A stretch of DNA of 64,000 nt from Cannabis sativa (lineage: Eukaryota; Streptophyta; Magnoliopsida; Rosales; Cannabaceae): assembly GCF_029168945.1 (NCBI RefSeq), contig NC_083604.1:71254211-71318210 (forward strand). The letters are read 5' to 3'. Below, piece by piece: positions 45,663-56,924 of the stretch. The position numbers and the translations under genes were made by a program. Numbering within the stretch: the first letter of the stretch is position 1; the number at the start of each line of letters is the position of its first letter. Under the pieces are notes generated by a model. It made no database searches. It worked only from the letters and a program-made list of their open reading frames with translations, and was not told the origin of the DNA.

Positions 45663-46285
45663 AGGTAATAGCCGTTATAAATACGAAATGAAAGATATAT
45701 AAAAGAAAACTGATAAAAGAGGCAGTTAGAAGAAGAAGATGGCAAAGGTTATGGTTGGGAGGTAGTTTTAGTGAGTTTTGAACGTGGGTTTCGAAAGGGT
45801 AATTAATGGCTGGAATGTGGTTTTAAAATAAAAAATTAAGAAAAAAAAAATTGAATGTTAAATTTAAAAATAAAAAATGAAAGTAAAACGAGAAAAAAAA
45901 AATGTTAATATTCGAGTTGACATGAATGGATATGTGTAAGTTGTATTTTGGTAAATAAAATCTCATTAAAGACAAAATTGTTGTCCAGGTCTTATGAAAG
46001 TATTTTTTTGAATAAAGTGTTAATTTGTATTTTTCATGTAAAAACTTTTTTTATTTTTGTTAAAAAAGTTATAGTATATAAATTTATTACTACAGTGTAT
46101 TAATTGTTTTGTGTTACGATATTAAATATATTGTGCTACCATTTAAGGCACATAATAGCACCCTAGTTAGTTTTAGGCTAAGGCGAGCAAGGTTGCGGCT
46201 AGAGCCCATCTAGTCTAGGGGCACAAATGAAGAAAACGTTATTTTGAAAAATACACATTTTTTTATTAATTTTTAAAAATATAAT
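45663..46285. other. AT-rich spacer, no gene seen
   Basis: Plain AT-rich sequence; a GC-richer patch at 46165-46230 (CTAAGGCGAGCAAGGTTGCG) is not coding. Confidence 0.55.
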
Positions 46286-46620
46286 AAAAGCATCTCTAAT
46301 GGTAAAAAATTATGGGATGCTTGCTGAGATGGATAGATAAAGTGACAAAATATTGAGATGCTATACCATTAGAGGAAAAAGAATACTATTCTACGAATAT
46401 ATGATGCTATCATTATTTTTTTAATAAAAAATTATTGTTGCTAAAAAATTAAATAATAATGTGTGAGATCATAATTATATTATTTTTGAAGAGTGCTATA
46501 CCATTGGAGTGATTTTAGAAGTAAGAGTGCCAAAAATAATGTGGAAGAGAGATAAAATAAAAGATTATATTTTTAGATGATGTGAAGATTTTTAGCATCT
46601 GCTACCATTGGAGATGTTCT
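46286..46620. mobile_element. hAT-like MITE (CATCTCYAATGG ends)
   Basis: The left end has GCATCTCTAATGGTA and the right end, in reverse complement, GAACATCTCCAATGGTA, the ending of a widespread plant MITE group. Internal copies of GCTATACCATT repeat the theme. About 335 bp, no coding content. Target duplication not resolved. Confidence 0.6.
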
Positions 46621-47131
46621 AAAGGTCCAAAAAAATTATTTTTCTTAAGGCCCAAATACAACTTAGGGCTGACCTTATCTACTCCTTAGAATATTATATG
46701 TAGAAATTACACAATATGTGAAAAAAATTATAAGAGTTTAGTTTTTTATGGCATAAATAAATAATGCTAAGGGGTTATGGGTTTTTTTTTTTTTTTGTTT
46801 TACATTTATATGGGGTTTTTTTATGCCATATTTTTGTAAAAAAAGATGGAGATTCTATATTTGTAAATAATAATAAGTTTTGCCGGAAAAGTAACCTTTT
46901 AGTTTCTTTACTACAAAATTCAATTTTCAAATACTAACTAATTTCTAAAATAACTTATAAGAAACTAAATTTTTAAATATGATATTTTCTCTGCTGTATA
47001 GGATATGTTGGTGTTACTTAAAGTAAAATTATTTAGATGCTAGAAATTTTTTAAATATGAAATATTATAATATTTATTGTAGTAACCTATAAAATAAATT
47101 GTATACTTATTTTGTTCAAATATAATATTTA
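46621..47131. other. AT-rich spacer, no gene seen
   Basis: Homopolymer-rich AT sequence without features up to the target duplication of the next LTR element. Confidence 0.55.
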
Positions 47132-47136
47132 GTTAT

Positions 47137-47386
47137 TGTTATAAAATAATATAAAATAATATAAAGTAGATGAGAAGAAAGAAGAAGAAGATGAAGAGAG
47201 AAAGAGAAAGTGAATGAGAATTTCTGAGTTATTTATTTCAATGGGGTGAACCCCTATTTATACAAATACAAGAGTGAGATATTAAGAAACTAAGAAAAAG
47301 GGAAACTAAGGAAAGAGGAATGTTGATTACAATTCATGGTAATAAATAAAAGATTTGGACATCCACATAAATATATATTTATAACA
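47137..47386 (-). repeat. 3' LTR (250 bp)
   Basis: TG...CA termini, GTTAT to the left, polypurine tract to the right. CTATTTATAC (about 47262-47271) could be its promoter box. Confidence 0.92.
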
Positions 47387-47397
47387 CTCCCCCTTGG
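47387..47397 (-). other. polypurine tract
   Basis: CCAAGGGGGAG on the minus strand, directly against the 3' LTR. Similar AGGGGGAG motifs recur at about 47471-47478 and 48041-48048. Confidence 0.8.
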
Positions 47398-47442
47398 ATG
47401 TCCATAATAACTGCCTTATTAAAAATCTTGCTGAAAACTTGA

Positions 47443-47763
47443 TCAAAGGAAAAAGAGTATAGTGTAAACTAACTCCCCCTCATTTAGGCATTTGTGGAGA
47501 TCTTCTAATCGACGAATTTCGATATTATCTGCCGTCTTCTCAAATGTTGATGTTGGTAATAACTTTGTGAATAAGTTTGCAAGATTGACACTTGATTGAA
47601 TATGTTGAACACCAATATGAATTTTCTTGAAGCGTACAAAGAAGAATTTGGTGAAATGTGTTCTGACTCTATCTCCTTCAATGTACCATCCTTTTAGTTG
47701 AGCGATGCAAGCAGTATTATCCATAGAGAATTGCTTGGGTTGATACTTCTTTATTGAGTGCAA
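47443..47763 (-). pseudogene. Copia RNase H C-terminal fragment
   Basis: A 106-aa frame matching the end of Copia RNase H: FSMDNTACIAQLKGWYIEGD, then the HFTKFFF region, VQHIQSSVNLANLFTKLLPT and FEKTADNIEIRRLEDL. The catalytic DN of the DN.(S/A) motif is present, but the N-terminal two thirds of RNase H and all of RT are missing, so it cannot act. It is the only coding relic in this element and ties it to Copia. Confidence 0.8.
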
Positions 47764-47858
47764 TTCATATGTTTCCCAAATATGCTATGTCAATGATCTC
47801 ACTCACACACATTCTCTACTTGCTTCATAAAATGCAAGTATGTTAACATGATTTATAG

Positions 47859-48030
47859 TTGCCTCGTTAAAAACCTTGCCAGAAAAACCCAGTGGGACAA
47901 AATCTGAGCTAAGGGAAAAAAGAGTACAATATATATTTCATATTCATAACTATTTACAAGTTGCCTCGTTAAAAACCTTGCCAGGAAAACCCAGTGGGAC
48001 AAAACCTGAGCTAAGGGAAAAAGAGTGCAA
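47859..48030 (-). repeat. two tandem copies of a 70-bp pol-tail block
   Basis: 47859-47929 and 47961-48030 are near-identical, beginning TTGCCTCGTTAAAAACCTTG and ending AAGAGTRCAA, separated by 31 bases. A third, diverged copy is recognisable next to the LTR (about 47411-47460). Together they look like triplicated 3' ends of the parent pol, each near an AGGGGGAG motif. Confidence 0.8.
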
Positions 48031-48060
48031 CATGAATATGTCTCCCCCTCATGCACATAT

Positions 48061-51000
48061 GATCCATAATTCTTTTGGTGATAATAAATCTCATAAGATT
48101 ATTGTTATCACTTTTAAAATATCACAATATACAATCTTTGATCATATATTTTCTATAACTCTTCCAGAGTATGTATGGACTTCTAAATTATAGATGAGGG
48201 GTTCGTGGAACATTAGTCTTTATCCAACTAATTGTATCATTCATGTGTGTACACAACTTTGTTCATACGAAAATTTAAAATTTCAAGTAGATATGAACAT
48301 AACACATTAATGGTACTACAAATTTTCATTTGTGACAATGATGGTACTCCAAGACCATATATTTATTCCATCTTGTTTTATGATCTTAATTTCCATATCA
48401 AATGATCATATATCTATAATTCTTGATACATATGAAGTACTTCAGGACTTGATACTAATGAACAAACTTTATACATTAATATTTCTCGAAATACAAAAGA
48501 AATAAAAGTTTGTTCTTCAATTAATCAAAAACTCTTCAAGAGTCTATCACAACGTATAATTTACGTATTTATACTGCATAGACAACCATACGTATTTTTC
48601 AAACAATAATTTACTTACATGTCTTTATTTCATACAAAGATCTTTGTCATATAGTGCGCGCGACTTAGAATTTATATCACTTAAGACATGTATTAAATTC
48701 TTCTAGAATTTTTAGATAAGGCTTATTTCAAATTCTCACTATATTAGGAGCTCCAAATAAATAACCTTTTGTTGCAACATTTATGTGACGCTTATAAATC
48801 CTCATAAAATATATTCCAGGCTATAATCAAATCATGATTATATTTTCTCAATATTTAAGCCTTACTTCAATCAATCTCATGTCTATGCAAAATTTGTACA
48901 ACAATTCATTATGTACAAATACATATATGCAAATTTCTCATTAGAAATATTTATTTGCACACCCTACAGGTCTTACTTCACTTTATGTGAGTAAATTTGT
49001 CTGGATTGCGTCATAATATTTTGGCCAAAAATCAAAATGTATGTCGATGATTCTCGACAAATCTAATACCATGATCCTTGCTATCTCATGTTAGTTTATT
49101 GCATATGCAAACATTCAATATTTATTGTCGACAAAAATTTCAATAAATGATAATTTCCTCCCATATTGACATAACTTATAGAGATCTCTTTAAATTACAT
49201 ATTTTTCAAATATGTTTATCATTTATAGGTACCTATATAGAATCACTTCAGGGATTCAATTATGATCAAATGTGTTATGTCTAACTTCTCTTGGGAGTCT
49301 TTTCGAGTACCGTTTTCATCACGGTTATCATTTTAATACTTTATAACATTAAGGTATCTCCATGAGTGCCTCTAGATTTAACAACTTCAGGGCAAATCAA
49401 ATGAACATTTATTAATAATTTCTACATTGTTCATTTACGCTTCAGGCGTTTTCAACTCATTCTATCTCAACTTTGAATAATATTGATTTGCAGTTGGTAT
49501 ATATCATTTTGAACTATATTGTTCTTATATACTTTGTGCAAGGATCATTTTTCAAAAATTATCATCGATCCCAACTGCTTCTCTCCCCCTGATCGAGAGA
49601 ATTTTTAAAAATTGTGATATCTAATAATATTAATATACCTGTAGGGATTTCAATATATCACAATGAATCAATATTTATTTAAACTCATATATACTATATG
49701 ACATTGAACTTCAGGTTCAATAAACTTCAGTTTCTAAGAATGAGTCATACGTGTATAATTAGAAATACATAAATTTACACATTTTGTAAATGCATGATCA
49801 TATAATCTTATCACATCGATAAGAAACTATGCAATAAAAATCTAACAATGGCTCAAGATTGTTAAGAAAATATAATTTAAATATTTTCTATGTGCAAATA
49901 TATGCACATTCTTCTTTTGAGCCTTATAAATAACAATGAGAAGAATCTTCTGGTTCTTCAACAAAATTTAGTCAAATTCTTTGACAATTTATTGCATATG
50001 ATTGATCATGTCAAAATAATTCAATTCATGAACTTCAGGTTCACTATAATTTGTATTTCAATGAAACTTTCAAAATGTAATGTAAATTCATTACAACATA
50101 ATCATTACAAGTTTCATTTTTATATACACGAATAATATAATTATATTATTCTCCAAAACATATACACTCTTCAGGAATCACTGTCATCAATTCAATGATG
50201 TGTATAATTTAAAAGATACATGACAACTTCATCATGTTATTGTAATGGTCAAATAGATATAACCATAACATATCATTCATTTTTCCTGATATCTTTTTAA
50301 CAAGTCGTCTAATTTATTAATAGACTATTCATCAGTCTAATTATCATGATTTGATATATTATATATTTAAATGTATAACAAGTACATATAATAAGTTATT
50401 TATTATCACTTTCATAACTAGATAAAAGTTACACATCTAGGTACATACAAAGACATTTTACTACTCAAAGTAGCAATTGTATGTAAGACTTCTTCAGGAA
50501 GCTTTTCAACTAATCATTTTGTGATTCTTTATCACTTTGATTATATTGGATCACTAACAAATATTAGTAAATTATATATCCACTTTTGGGAATATGCAAA
50601 CTGAATTATATGGTAACTATATATTTACATATCATGTACCAACAATAGTTTGAAACTATTGATTTCAAGAAATAATAAAATATGTATATATTAATTTGCT
50701 TCTGGCATTACCAATATATGTGAAATCTATATTCTTTGAAATAGAATTTCATGTCTATTCATTCTCTTTAGGTAATGATATTTAAATATTCTAAATGTAC
50801 AATAAGTTTGTACAATTCACATTCTATTAAATAATCAAGTATACTTTTATCTTGACTATAAGTGTGTCCGTACTACAGGTACGCGACCACTATTATTCAA
50901 TTCCACACATGATATATAGATTTCATGCACTTTGATTGTGTGTGGTATCTCATCTTTTGGTTATTTCCAATTTCTTCTGGAAATATTTGAGTAGCAAACA

Positions 51001-51900
51001 ATGCCATTGATTATTTAAAATCATTACATTCACTTCGGGGAATGACGTTGAACAAGTAGAACATTATTATAAATTTCTTAAAAATTTATTACTTGTTCAT
51101 ATATAAAAAGAAATTACTCAGCAATTTCTTTAACAATATTTCAAAGAATATATGAATACAATTTTTGCATAATCTCCAAGATGTATATGCAAAATTTAAT
51201 CTTTAATATATATCACATGCAATAATTTTCAACATTGCAAGCAATAACAGTGTATAATAACATGACTAATACAAACAATCTTTAAAAGTAGTTGACTTCA
51301 ATTCGTATCATTCTCTGCAGGGAATGATGAACAATAAATACATGTCTCATGTATTTAAATAACATTAGTCATGCTCACTGTTATTCTTATACTTTGATGT
51401 TTCAATGCAATTTTCTTAATATTCTTTTTAGGTATTCAAAACCCACTATAAAATTGCATCAATAATAATCATTTTTAATGATTCTTTAGTTGTATTCACA
51501 TAAATACAATCATTTTTTTTGACAAATATAAAACATTTACTTCTGGAAATGTTTGTCAAAATCTATATCGATATTAAATTACTTTTCATTGTCCTCAAAG
51601 AATACAAGAACATATATATAAATATGTATTCATCTCTTTCATTATATATCCATCAACTATATAATGGATATTACATTTGCATAATCTTCAGGATACATGC
51701 AAGATTTTATTGAGGACGCATAATCATCAGGATATATGCAATATTTTATCGAGGATGCATAATCTTCAGGATATATGCAATATTTTAACGATGATGCATA
51801 ATCTTTAAGATATATGCAATATTTTATCGAGGATACATAATCTTCAGGATATATGTATAATTTATATAGATTTTCTTTATCATATCATAGGCAAACATAT
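48061..51900 (-). repeat. field of short hairpins, many with CTTCNGG loop core
   Basis: No coding content and no homology I recognise. Inverted repeats of 5-10 bp arms with short loops occur almost continuously. Examples with the shared core: 49240-49257, 49437-49449, 49703-49721, 49940-49959, 50029-50043, 50489-50501, 50970-50984, 51027-51044, 51533-51552. Arms differ from hairpin to hairpin. Others have 8-10 bp arms without that core (for example 49867-49891, 51066-51086, 51654-51680). On the element RNA the cores would read CCNGAAG. Frames at 49890-50135 and 51519-51713 are fortuitous. Confidence 0.75.
51676..51875 (-). repeat. tandem ~40-bp hairpin repeats
   Basis: About five copies of GCATAATCTTCAGGATATAT followed by GCAATATTTTATCGAGGAT. 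Each copy can pair GCATA with TATGC around ATCTTCAGGAT, so the hairpin theme has here been amplified in tandem. Confidence 0.85.
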
Positions 51901-52032
51901 ATTGTAAATATTATGAATGATAAGAACATAATATGTATATATATATGAATCAAAAATAAATATATAAAAACATATACATATATATATAATATATAGATAT
52001 ATATAGATAAAAAGAAAAAAAAAAACCAAAGG

Positions 52033-52113
52033 ATTCTTGAAATTGTTTCAGTCAGATAAGTATATATATAAATATATATTTAGTGTATCGTGACTTTGAA
52101 ACAATTCAAGAAT
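52033..52113 (-). other. long stem-loop in the element's 5' leader
   Basis: Arms 52033-52054 and 52091-52113 pair over about 20 bp (ATTCTTGAA.TTGTTTCA with TGAAACAATTCAAGAAT), with small bulges and a 36-base AT-rich loop. On the minus strand it lies about 75 bases after the 5' LTR, where packaging signals are usually found. Confidence 0.7.
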
Positions 52114-52175
52114 TTTAACAAGATACTTACATTGGGTCTTAGGCAGAGACTCATGCTTGAAGCTTGGGCAGAGAC

Positions 52176-52189
52176 TCGTGCTGATAACG
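52176..52189 (-). other. putative primer-binding site, non-Met type
   Basis: CGTTATCAGCACGA on the minus strand abuts the 5' LTR. It is not the usual initiator-Met sequence; which tRNA (or tRNA fragment) it matches was not determined. Confidence 0.5.
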
Positions 52190-52439
52190 TGTTATAAAAT
52201 AATATAAAATAATATAAAGTAGATGAGAAGAAAGAAGAAGATGATGAAGAGAGAAAGAGAAAGTGAATGAGAATTTCTGAGTTATTTATTTCAATGGGGT
52301 GAACCCCTATTTATACAAATACAAGAGTGAGATATTAAGAAACTAAGAAAAAGGGAAACTAAGGAAAGAGGAATGTTGATTACAATTCATGGTAATAAAT
52401 AAAAGATTTGGACATCCACATAAATATATATTTATAACA
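52190..52439 (-). repeat. 5' LTR (250 bp)
   Basis: Partner of 47137-47386, followed by the duplication GTTAT. Confidence 0.92.
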
Positions 52440-52444
52440 GTTAT

Positions 52445-55100
52445 TTCTTTATTAACAATTTATAAAAGGAAGGGAAATGTTACTTTTATCTTGTTCATTA
52501 ATTTTTATATTGAAAAAATATATATATATTTCTCACAACTCAAAATATAGCTTCAAATGGTATATTAAATAATAATATATCATATAATATTGCCTAAAAA
52601 TTAAAAAATAAAATCATAATTTTAAATCTAAATAAACAACTAACTAAATGTGTACGAAAAAAAAATTATCTTGAAACAATTTTTTTTTAAAAAAATAACT
52701 AATTGATATATTATTTATATCAAAAGCAATTAAAAAATTATTTTTTTTAAAACTTACAAAACACTGAAATTGCTGAAGGCAAGAATTTTCAAGTTTTTTT
52801 TTTCTATTTTTGGTAATTATTTTAAATTTTAGTATTTATGCTGATGTGGCACATCGGTATTTGTACAAATAAATTTATTGAAGTTATTTTGGTAAATAAA
52901 ATTAATTTTAAGTATAATATTAAAAAAAAACCTAATTAATACCCATTAAAAATATTCCTTATATATTAAGTAAATTAGCCTAAATAATAAAAAGGACTTT
53001 TTTATTTTTACACTTCAAAACATCGTATAGAAACCCCTATTACAACTAGCGCTGAAACCACTTTAAAAATCTAAACTGTAAATTTGAAAAAAAAAAAAAG
53101 TATATAAAGTAATTAACCATAATAAAATTGACAAAAATTAATTTAAAACTAGAAATATTAAATTCATCAAAATATATGACATTTTTACAATATTATACAA
53201 AAATAAATAAAAAGTAATTATTTCATATAATTAACTTTTTTTTTTAATAAAAATCATAATATTATTAAGAAAATTGAAACTAGTATATATATATATATAT
53301 ATATTTTTAAAAAAATCATATTTATGTAATTTCCTAAGAGAAAAAGGCATATTTTGTATAATTTCGACATTAATTAATCTCACCACTATATCTTTTGTTT
53401 TTTTTTAAAAAATAAATAATAATATATGACCATTTACATATATAAATATAAAGGAAATTGCTGGGTTTTCATATAATTTGTGCAAAATATAGTTTAATTT
53501 TTCCAAAAAAAAAAAAAAGTGAGAAAAGTAGTTAAGGACAGCCAGTTACCTGCTTAGGTAATTGGTTACCTTATAATATTTTTCTTATATTTTTTTAAAC
53601 TTTTTTTTAATATATTTCCCATAAAATAATTTTATTGAAAAAAGATATATTTTTATAAACTTTTGCCTTAAAATTATAAAAACGAAGATTCTCCAAAAGT
53701 AAGACTGGTTTGGGCTATTACGGATCCCTTAAGTCCAGGCCCCAAATTCCTTTAAAAAAAATCCAGGCCCCAAATTAGAGAAAGTTGAATTGATTTTTTA
53801 AGGGTCTAATAAATGACAATTTTACTGAAAACCATTTGTCAAGCCAATCTTGTAGTATTTTTTGAGTTTGTCTATTGCTTATCATAAAATAGAATAATAA
53901 TAATAATCATAAGGAAAGATTAGCAAAATTCAACAAAGACAAGTATCAACAAATCCTATATTTTGACTCAATAAAGAAAAAAAAAAAAAAATACTATACG
54001 AAGATCTTCTAAATAAAAAAAGGGCAACGGTATAAATCAGAAATTGGAAATAAAATATGGAAGTGATCTGAAATAAACCATACAAAAAAGAGTTTTTATA
54101 AATAAATAAATAAATAAAATGTGGAGTCTGTAGTACGTACGTAAACAATGTCATATTATTCTTTGACGATAAGACGTATTAATTATTCTTTATAAAAATG
54201 CCACACTAAATTGACCTACTACACTTTATAACCAACAACTCTTGAATCTTACATTATTATTCATCAATCACTAAATACTCATTTTTTCCCATTAATTTTT
54301 CTTAAAAAAAAAAGAACATTGTCAAGTCAGAATGCAGATTGATTTATTCTAATTTTTCCACTTTATCCCAAAATTTATCCCATGGGATACAAAAGAGTCA
54401 AAGAAAAATAAAATTCTTATTAACAAAGTGGACCACCTCAATAGAAGATGCTCGAAATCTAAATATATATATCTCACATGAACCAAGCTGTTACTTTATA
54501 TATTTTTATAAAGTCCACACTCACATCAAGTACACCTACCTTCACTTCCTCTCATTAATTCTACTTTTATTATTATTATTATTATTTTATTTTTACACGA
54601 AAAAGTAAAAGATTTAATTTTTAGGCCGAAAAGGAAGCGTTTCATATTAAAATAAATACCTTTAGCCGTTGGGCAAATTGACTTGCCAAATTGGAGGAAG
54701 ACTTCACATTTTTTTTTATCAAGAAAACAAACCGCCGACCAAGTTTGACTACATTTCGACCGCCACACTTAGTTTTATCGCACTATATGTGTCTCTTTTC
54801 CTCATCAAAACACAATCAAAGTACACTTTTTTTTCCAAAGAAGAAACTCGAAAAATAAATTCAATATTAACGCATATGAAAAATATTACTTAGAGAATAT
54901 AATGGTGTTTGATATTACTTAAATATGGTGTTTGATATTACCAAAATATGTTATATATGGTGAGTAATTTAATATTAAGTTCTATATATATCTTATATAA
55001 AAAATTGTTCACTAATCTTTCGGGACGGACCCACTTGTGTTAATGGGGCTACAGTTCCCATTAATAAAAATACTATTTTTTAAAAAATTTAATTTAATTT
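52445..55100. other. AT-rich intergenic DNA, no gene seen
   Basis: Contains TA, AAAT (54100-54118) and TTA (54568-54587) microsatellites, a doubled CCAGGCCCCAAATT (53737-53776) and a doubled ATGGTGTTTGATATTAC (54902-54944). Frames at 53930-54154 and 54339-54893 lack protein character. Confidence 0.55.
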
Positions 55101-55104
55101 TTTT

Positions 55105-55540
55105 AAGGGTGTCTACACATTTGGTATTCTGTGTTTTATCTAAATACAAGTTTGGTACCCTGTATTTTTAATAATGCTTATTTGGTACCTTGTATTTTAC
55201 AATCATACCTATTTGGTACCCTTAATTTAATTTTTTTTGATAAAATTTAATCAATACAATCAATAGTCTAAAATTTTATGAATTCTAAATTCAAATTTAT
55301 TTATTTGATTACATATAATTGACAATTGTTTGGTTAAATTAATAAAACTGTATTGATTAAATTTTATTTTAGGGTACCAAATATTTACAATTTAAAAATA
55401 TGAGGTACCAATTTAAAACTGTATTTTATTTTAAAAATATGTACAATTTAAATTTTATTTTATTTAAAGTATTATTGAAAATATAAGGTACCAAATATAT
55501 TTTTGGTAAAAATACAAGGTAATAAATAAGTATATTCTTT
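55105..55540. mobile_element. foldback MITE with TTTGGTACC arms
   Basis: The left part repeats TTTGGTACCNTGTATTTT three times and the right part has the same motif inverted (AGGTACCAAATAT). The arms are 60-70% alike by eye over about 130 bp, a design like the MULE-type MITE at 26221. Ends and duplication could not be fixed. Confidence 0.5.
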
Positions 55541-56037
55541 TTTTTTAATTTGATAATAATAGATTAAAATAGTAAAAAAATTCCACGTAATAAAAATTCT
55601 GAGTCGGTCGACACCATCATCTTATTATAGTGTCCAATACTTAATTTTTAATAATAATAATAATCATGTGTAACGTATATACATGAGAGTAAGGAAAAGG
55701 TAGAGAGATAAAAAGGAGAAAGTAAGTAATTCTTTTTCAACATTATCTGTAATTATTTTGATAGGTACATTCTTTTATTTTTGGGTACATAGATTTTGTT
55801 TTGTCTAAGTTGTGAGTTTGAAAGTGGACTTTGAGAGTTGAGCTTCCACACCTTATAATATGTAGCTGTGATTTAGGTTAAATGATAGATTATAGGTCAG
55901 ACGTTGCCTAAACCCGCGTGACCGTGTACACAACTTTTTCACCTACTTTGCCTAATTCCAACTTAATTTTATCTTTAAATCTTACACAAATATTATATTG
56001 GATTATAATGGTATAGGACAAGTGAATTATTCATGGG

Positions 56038-56502
56038 AAATTTGATTTTCTATACTTAGAAAATCAAAAAATTTGATTTCTAAACCAATAATTTAAACCC
56101 TAAAAAAACTATACTTTTTTTTCAAAACCCCAAAAATACCCCTCTCATTATTCTCAACCATCTCTCTCTCTTCCTCCTTTCTCTCTCAAAGCAATCCCAC
56201 CCGAAACCCAACTAAGAAAGCACCAAATCCAACCGATCCACCTCCGGCGTTCCACCCAAAACGCCGATCGACCACCACCCACGGTGAACCACCGCACCCA
56301 CGGTAGACCGCACCCACCCACCGACGGTAGACCGCACCCACCCACCCTAGATCGCACCCACCTACTCTTGACCGCCCCCACCCACTTCCTGCGATTTTCT
56401 CTGAAACTTTTTTTTTTTTTTTCCTGCGATTTGAGAGAGGGAAGAAGACAAAGGTCCGATGGTCGGACCCATCGGACCCCCAAGGTCCGACCATCGGACC
56501 TT

Positions 56503-56535
<33 letters not shown>

Positions 56536-56924
56536 CTCGCGATTCCGGAGAGAGAGGAAGAAAGGGTCAGATGGTCGGACCTTCGGGTCAGGTCGGACCC
56601 ATCGGACAGAAGGTCCGTAGGCTAATTTTTTTTTTTTTTTTTTTTTTTTTCCCGCGATTTGAGAGAGAGGGAGAGAGAGGTCGATGGTCGGACCTTGGGG
56701 TCCGATGGGTCGATTGGTCGGACCCCATCGGACCATGGTCCGACCATCGGACTCCGGGGTGTGGGATTATTGGGGCCAGAAGCTAGATAGAGAGAGAAAG
56801 AGAGATAGTTTTAGTTTGGGGGTATTTTTGGGGTTTTGAAAAAAAAGGTATAGTTTTTTTAGGGTTTTAATTATTGGTTTAGAAATCAAATTTTTTGATT
56901 TTCTATGCATAGAAAATCAAATTT
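56038..56924. mobile_element. foldback element with GGTCCGATGGTCGGACC modules
   Basis: Inverted ends of about 105 bp differ at roughly five positions and begin AAATTTGATTTTCTATRC. Between them are pyrimidine-rich sequence, a (GACCGCACCCACCCA)-type short array (56290-56395) and three tandem modules. Each module has a poly(T) run, a CGCGATTTGAGAGAGAGG-like block and palindromic GGTCCGATGGTCGGACC motifs (about 56407-56500, 56505-56620, 56622-56760). Several frames (56154-56786) run through it in both directions but follow the repeats and homopolymers, so I do not call genes. No target duplication was found. Confidence 0.7.

Larger units (their letters stand above)
47137..52439 (-). mobile_element. 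non-autonomous Copia-derived LTR element with hairpin field
   Basis: LTRs 47137-47386 and 52190-52439 (250 bp each, identical except one spot in a GAA repeat), with duplication GTTAT (47132-47136 and 52440-52444). The polypurine tract CCAAGGGGGAG (minus strand) abuts the left LTR. The interior of about 4.8 kb has only a broken Copia RNase H tail; gag, integrase and reverse transcriptase are absent. Most of it (about 48060-51900) is AT-rich and packed with short inverted repeats. Near-identical LTRs mean recent mobility, presumably using proteins from an autonomous relative. Confidence 0.88.

Noticed and set aside
47876..48193. 105-aa plus frame across the tandem pol-tail blocks
   Set aside because: It is the antisense of duplicated retroelement sequence.
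50131..50150. Perfect 20-bp AT palindrome as a special site
   Set aside because: AATAATATAA and its complement can arise from AT-simple sequence; on its own it is weak evidence, though it fits the surrounding hairpin field.
56154..56786. Several frames of 73-124 aa on both strands
   Set aside because: They follow poly(T) runs and GGTCCGATGGTCGGACC repeats; composition is Lys-, Phe- or Gly/Trp-biased with no domain.
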